From Candidatus Bathyarchaeota archaeon (lineage in GTDB: Archaea; Thermoproteota; Bathyarchaeia; TCS64): DNA of 8,877 bases. The notes under the pieces were generated by a model. It did no database searches, was not told the origin of the DNA, and was given only the letters and a program-made list of their open reading frames with translations. The stretch's first letter is position 1, and each line of letters starts with the position of its first letter. This document shows, piece after piece, positions 5,269 through 8,877 of this stretch. The DNA lies in NCBI GenBank assembly GCA_013329615.1, contig DUKA01000130.1:1-8877 (forward strand). Reading direction: 5' to 3'. A program made the translations under genes and the position numbers.

Positions 5269-6618
5269 ATGGCTCAGGGCGGCGGGTTGCTCCGGTTGAC
5301 GGGGATGCGCCTCTTCGCCGTGATCTGGTCTGGGCAGTTCTTCAGCCTTCTAGGCACATACATGAGCCAGTTCGCGCTCAGCATATGGGCGTGGCAGTTG
5401 ACGGGGGAGGCGACCACCCTCGCGTTGGTCGCCCTGTTCAACTTCGCCCCATCGGTCATCATGTTTCCCATCGCCGGCGCCCTCGTGGACAGGTGGGATC
5501 GGAAGCTCGTTATGATGATCAGCGACATCGCCTCTGGGATAGCGACGATCGTTGTATTCCTCCTTCTGTCCTCGGGCAGGCTTGAGGTGTGGCACCTCTA
5601 CGTGACGGGTGCCTTCACTGGGATATTCCAGTCGTTCCAGTGGCCGGCGTACAGTGCTTCTATCTCGTTGATGGTTGAGAAGAAGGATTACGCCCGGGCG
5701 AGTGGGATGCTGAGCCTCGCGGACTCGGTGTCTAACATCGTGGCGCCGGCTGCGGCGGGGGTTCTCATCGCGTTCATCGGCGTCAGGGGGATTCTGACTA
5801 TAGACATCGTCACGTTCCTTATCGCGATCGGGATACTGCTCGTCGTTGTCGTGCCGCAGCCGCCGAAGAGCGCGGAGAAGAGGAGCATGCTCAGCGACAC
5901 CTTCTACGGCTTCAGGTTCATAGCCGAGAAGAGGGGGCTTCTGGGGTTGCAGCTCAACTTCTTCGCCACGAACCTCCTGATGGGCGTAGGATTCACACTG
6001 CTTACACCAATGCTGATGCTCCGCACTGGGAATGATACGGTGATCACGGGGACGGTTCAGTCGGCCTTCGGCATCGGGGGCGTCGTCGGCGGCATAGTGC
6101 TGAGCGCGTGGGGTGGGCCGAAGCGGAAGGTTGACGGCGTCTTCCTCGGCATGGCGGCGAGTGCCCTGCTCGGGATGACGATGATGGGGGTGGCCCAGAC
6201 GCCGCTGCTGCTCATGGTCGGCGCGTTCCTGACGATGGTTTTCATTCCCACGTCGAATGGCTCTAATCAGGCGATTTGGCAGGCAAAGGTTCCCCCAGAG
6301 GTGCAGGGCAGGGTATTCGCGACGCGCGCCTTGATTGCGACGATGTCCTCACCCATCGGGATGGCGATTGCCGGGCCGTTGGCGGATCGGGTGATGACCC
6401 CTGCCATGGCGCCTGGGGGTGCGCTCTCCAGCGTCTTCGGATGGCTCGTCGGGACGGGGCCCGGCGCAGGGATAGGGCTACTGTTCGTCATGCTGGGGTT
6501 ACTCGGCGCAGCCATAACGCTGAGCGGCTACGCCTTCAAGTCGGTCAGGGACGTCGAGAGGGACATCCCCGACCACGACGCCATGAAGAAGGATGAGCCG
6601 GCGCCTAGTAGGTCTTGA
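5269..6618 (+). CDS. MFS transporter, drug/siderophore exporter-like (EntS/MefA type)
   Basis: A 449-residue membrane protein of the major facilitator superfamily with about 12 hydrophobic segments in two halves, split by a polar stretch after VVVVPQPPKSAEKR (near residues 194-210). The N-terminal FAVIWSGQFFSLLGTYMSQFA and the loop GALVDRWDRKLVM (70-82, motif A-like between helices 2 and 3) match the MFS_3/EntS/macrolide-efflux branch. The region FTGIFQSFQWPAYSASISLMV is also typical of it. The likely role is proton-driven export of a small molecule; the substrate cannot be told. ATG 5269 was chosen for its well-placed TATA box; an in-frame ATG at 5305 would also be possible but has no such signal. 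The 3' end overlaps the convergent amidohydrolase gene by 14 bases. It has a polar tail DHDAMKKDEPAPSRS. Confidence 0.92.
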   Translation: MAQGGGLLRLTGMRLFAVIWSGQFFSLLGTYMSQFALSIWAWQLTGEATTLALVALFNFAPSVIMFPIAGALVDRWDRKLVMMISDIASGIATIVVFLLLSSGRLEVWHLYVTGAFTGIFQSFQWPAYSASISLMVEKKDYARASGMLSLADSVSNIVAPAAAGVLIAFIGVRGILTIDIVTFLIAIGILLVVVVPQPPKSAEKRSMLSDTFYGFRFIAEKRGLLGLQLNFFATNLLMGVGFTLLTPMLMLRTGNDTVITGTVQSAFGIGGVVGGIVLSAWGGPKRKVDGVFLGMAASALLGMTMMGVAQTPLLLMVGAFLTMVFIPTSNGSNQAIWQAKVPPEVQGRVFATRALIATMSSPIGMAIAGPLADRVMTPAMAPGGALSSVFGWLVGTGPGAGIGLLFVMLGLLGAAITLSGYAFKSVRDVERDIPDHDAMKKDEPAPSRS

Positions 6619-7807
6619 AGTACTCCTTCGCTTCCTTGAGTACTTCCGGCTTGGCGAGAAGCTCGACGAGTGTCATGGCAAGTGCCTTTGTGCCGACAAT
6701 CATGGCTTCGAGGCCCGCCTTGGTCATGGTGCAGTCGGCTAACTGCTTGCTGTGGCCGGGGATGTTCTCTGGGCCGATGCCGATGTAGCTGCCGGTGGAC
6801 GGGCACCTCTGGCTGACGTCACCGAAGTCGGTGGAAGCCATGGGTATGCCGGCCTGTGTCTCCTGCCAGTCGTCTACCTTGACACCTTGGTCGACGTAGT
6901 TCTGGTAGAGGACTTTGACGAGTGGGATGTTTGGCTTCATGCTGCTGTAGAGTTTGGCTTTTGTGACGGTGACCTGTGCGCCGGTCGATATGGCTGCGCC
7001 CTCGGCGCACCTCGCCACCTTGTCGACCATTGTTTCGAGGTACTTCTCGTTGCTGCTGCGGACGCCGAACTGGCAGACGGTGCGGTCGGGGATTATGTTG
7101 TTGGCGAGGCCGCCCTCGGTTATGATGCCGTGGATGACGAGGTTGGCGTCGCGGCGTGCCTCCTGGCGGAGCATGTGGGTCGCCATGTAGGCGAGGGTGG
7201 CGGCGTTAAGCGCGTTGATGCCCTTCTCCGGGCTGGCGGCGGCGTGGCTCGTCTGCCCTTTGAACTCCATCTTGAGCTGCCAGATGCCCAGCGCCTTTCC
7301 GCCGACTCCGTAGTGCGTCGCGGGGTGGAGCATGATGGCGGCGTCGACGTCGTCCCAGAAGCCCTTGTTCGCCATGATGACCTTGCTGCCCGCGCTCGGG
7401 CCTCTGCCCTCCTCGGCGGGGGTGCCCACGACGAGTATCTCGCCGGGGAAGTCCTTGGCAGCCCTGGCGGCAGCGACCCCCGAGCCTATGGCGGATGCGG
7501 CTATGAGGTTGTGTCCGCAGCCGTGGCCGACTCCGGGGAGGGCGTCGTACTCGGCGAGGACGGCGACCTTGGGTCCCTTCTTCTTGCCCTTCCAAGAGGC
7601 GGAGAACGCCGTCGGCATACCAAACAGCTTCCTATCCACCTTCGCCCCCTGCTTCTCGAGCTCTTCGGTCAGCAGCGCGTACGCCTTGAACTCCTCAGAG
7701 CTCAGCTCCGGGTTCTCATACATCCACTTCGCAATCTCGACGAGGCGCTTCCTCTGAGACTCGACCTCCTTCTTCGCGGATTCCTTCAGGACCTTTACGT
7801 CGACCAA
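6605..7807 (-). CDS. M20-family amidohydrolase/peptidase (AbgB / PM20D2-like)
   Basis: A 400-residue cytoplasmic metallo-amidohydrolase. The metal site is visible: EYDALPGVGHGCGHN (86-100) gives C97 and H99, PAEEGRG supplies the catalytic pair E132-E133, H161 follows in MLHPATHYGVGG, and the last histidine is H352 in PGHSKQ. The M20 dimerisation domain runs from about 175 to 285 (FKGQTSHAAASPEKGINALNA onward). This arrangement is seen in aminobenzoyl-glutamate hydrolase AbgB, PM20D2 dipeptidase and aminoacylase-like enzymes that cut N-acyl or dipeptide amide bonds; the substrate is not predictable. The start is TTG 7807: the helix KESAKKEVESQRKRLVEIAKWMY belongs to the fold, and no in-frame ATG lies just upstream. 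No convincing ribosome site is seen. It converges on the MFS gene and lies 58 bases after the M23-like gene. Confidence 0.92.
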   Translation of the reverse strand: MVDVKVLKESAKKEVESQRKRLVEIAKWMYENPELSSEEFKAYALLTEELEKQGAKVDRKLFGMPTAFSASWKGKKKGPKVAVLAEYDALPGVGHGCGHNLIAASAIGSGVAAARAAKDFPGEILVVGTPAEEGRGPSAGSKVIMANKGFWDDVDAAIMLHPATHYGVGGKALGIWQLKMEFKGQTSHAAASPEKGINALNAATLAYMATHMLRQEARRDANLVIHGIITEGGLANNIIPDRTVCQFGVRSSNEKYLETMVDKVARCAEGAAISTGAQVTVTKAKLYSSMKPNIPLVKVLYQNYVDQGVKVDDWQETQAGIPMASTDFGDVSQRCPSTGSYIGIGPENIPGHSKQLADCTMTKAGLEAMIVGTKALAMTLVELLAKPEVLKEAKEYFKTY

Positions 7808-7835
7808 TTTGATCCAGTAGAAGTGCCCCGGAGGG

Positions 7836-7846
7836 CTGATATCATT
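7836..7846 (-). promoter_or_regulatory. Weak TATA-like element before the amidohydrolase gene
   Basis: On the minus strand AATGATATCAG is centred about 34 bases before the TTG start. It could give a short leader, or the gene may be read through from the M23-like gene upstream. Confidence 0.25.
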
Positions 7847-7865
7847 TACGAGCAGCGGCCGCGGC

Positions 7866-8877
7866 TCATGGACTCAGCGCGACGCGGTCGCCCGGGTTGG
7901 GGTTATTCCAGGAGTAGGTTTGAGAGAACACGCGTGCCTGCTCGACGGAGTTGATAAGGGTCGCCCTGTCCGCGATGCCCCTCGACTGGTAGAGGGAGAA
8001 GACGTCGTCAGTAACAACGTCGAAGTATGAGTAGAGCTTGTCCCTGAAGACGCCGACGTGCCTCCAGACCGCTATATCGAAGCTGATCGAATTACGTACG
8101 TCCGCGTACCCGAGAAGCTCGCCTGCTGTAACTGTGCCACCGACGACCGCATTTGAGAAGATGTTAACGTGGAACAGGACGACGCTGTAATCGGGGTGTT
8201 GTGCGACGCGGATGTGAACCTGATACCCCTTGCCGTCGCCCTCGGGGAAGACCCCGATGATCGACCCATCTACCGGCGAGAAGACGCCGACCAACCTCGA
8301 CGAGTTCCCATACTCGGGCTTTGGAATGTAGTAATTCTTCATAGAGAGATTTTGTTCGTAGGAGTCCGAGTAATCGTGCCCTTCAAGTGACCTGAACCTC
8401 GTCACGCCCCAGATCTTGTCGAGTTCCACGAAGTCGCTCGTACAGAACTTAGGCGGGTTCTGGAGAGACGCGGCCGATGGCGTGCTCCCGAGAAGGATCA
8501 CTACGCCTGAGAGGATGATGAGGACTATCGGGACAAGTGCGACCATTCGCCTCGGTCTAGCCTTCACTTCCACGGTGCTGGACGCCTTGAACCCGATAAA
8601 GGCGGAGACCAAGGCTAGAAGCAGGCCAACAGGGATAATCGTTAAGGAGGCTGGGTCGGGGAAAAACAGGTTGTAGACGATATCTATCACGGAGACGACC
8701 GCCCCCGAGAAAACCATCGAAGCGCCCAACTTCCCCAAATCGGGCTTCACAAGAAGGAGCGCCGCCCCGGCCGCGAGGCTCACGAAGCAAAGCCCACTGA
8801 GCACGGTGTCGATGAGAGCCCACTGCGTGAAGAAGGACAAGGCGGGCAGTTGAGAGTAGTAGCTGTACTCGAAGACG
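7866..8877 (-). CDS. Membrane protein with extracellular M23-like (lipoyl/lysostaphin-fold) domain, 5' end outside window
   Basis: The reading frame stays open to the right edge (VFEYSYYSQLPA precedes the TTG at 8840), so the true start is probably outside; that TTG is not convincing. Numbering from it, membrane segments are at about 8-31, 39-60, 66-86 and 99-118. An extracellular domain follows, with EGHDYSDSYEQNLSMKNYY (153-171) and a beta-rich core: VFSPVDGSIIGVFPEGDGKGYQVHI, then VLFHVNIFSNAVVGGTVTAGELLGYADV, then SFDIAV. This matches the M23/duplicated hybrid motif fold. The GHDYSD plus SMK signature recalls a bacterial and archaeal M23-like group of unknown role. The final HxH zinc motif of active M23 peptidases is replaced by SFDIAV, so endopeptidase activity is doubtful and a binding role is possible (inference). 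Sequons at N164 and N179 fit an exterior location. Confidence 0.78.
   Translation of the reverse strand, partial: VFEYSYYSQLPALSFFTQWALIDTVLSGLCFVSLAAGAALLLVKPDLGKLGASMVFSGAVVSVIDIVYNLFFPDPASLTIIPVGLLLALVSAFIGFKASSTVEVKARPRRMVALVPIVLIILSGVVILLGSTPSAASLQNPPKFCTSDFVELDKIWGVTRFRSLEGHDYSDSYEQNLSMKNYYIPKPEYGNSSRLVGVFSPVDGSIIGVFPEGDGKGYQVHIRVAQHPDYSVVLFHVNIFSNAVVGGTVTAGELLGYADVRNSISFDIAVWRHVGVFRDKLYSYFDVVTDDVFSLYQSRGIADRATLINSVEQARVFSQTYSWNNPNPGDRVALSP

Noticed and set aside
5205..5585. A 126-codon plus-strand frame starting before the MFS gene
   Set aside because: It overlaps the MFS coding region out of frame, its translation has no recognisable features, and the TATA box is correctly spaced only for ATG 5269.
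6752..7954. A 400-codon open frame on the plus strand opposite the amidohydrolase gene
   Set aside because: It is low in complexity (A, V, L, D, G) and mirrors a gene with a complete M20 metal site, and it runs on into the next gene, so it is a shadow.

Overview
The window looks like a compact archaeal chromosome segment. I judge the GC content by eye to be a little under 60%. The archaeal signals are: several genes with a TATA-like box about 26-28 bases upstream of the start codon, as expected for leaderless mRNAs; Shine-Dalgarno motifs mainly before genes with a leader or inside an operon; frequent AGG (Arg) and ATA (Ile) codons; and a secreted PF09826-type beta-propeller protein of a kind common in archaea. 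A member of the Thermoproteota-like archaea (Bathyarchaeia, Aigarchaeota or similar) is a reasonable guess, but it is inference and no marker gene in the window settles it. The hypD fragment at the left edge implies that the organism makes a [NiFe] hydrogenase.

Layout, left to right. Plus strand: the C-terminal part of hypD (cut by the left edge), then a small four-helix membrane protein. Minus strand: a PLP-dependent aminotransferase of the alanine-glyoxylate/serine-pyruvate class, whose promoter region is divergent from a 74-residue winged-helix protein on the plus strand. Minus strand: a tight three-gene operon whose products resemble DsrE/TusD, DsrF/TusC and DsrH/TusB, in the classical order. 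A 128-base divergent region with two dyad motifs separates this operon from a 620-residue anchored or secreted beta-propeller protein (plus). Next come an MFS exporter (plus), convergent with an M20-family amidohydrolase (minus). The last gene (minus) runs off the right edge; it joins four membrane helices to an extracellular M23-like (lipoyl/lysostaphin-fold) domain that seems to lack the last zinc-binding motif.

The three convergent gene pairs have essentially no space between them: a 5-base gap, a shared CTAG stop on both strands, and a 14-base overlap. Transcription ends must therefore lie inside opposing genes. No RNA genes, CRISPR arrays, insertion sequences or origins were seen, and there is no gene-free stretch over 300 bases.

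The most interesting parts are the dsrEFH-like sulfur-relay trio without its usual partners in view, with a small winged-helix gene abutting its 3' end; the palindrome-rich divergent promoter region upstream of it; and the degenerate M23-like membrane protein. Nothing here amounts to a clearly new multi-gene system. The trio with its control region is the best candidate for follow-up.
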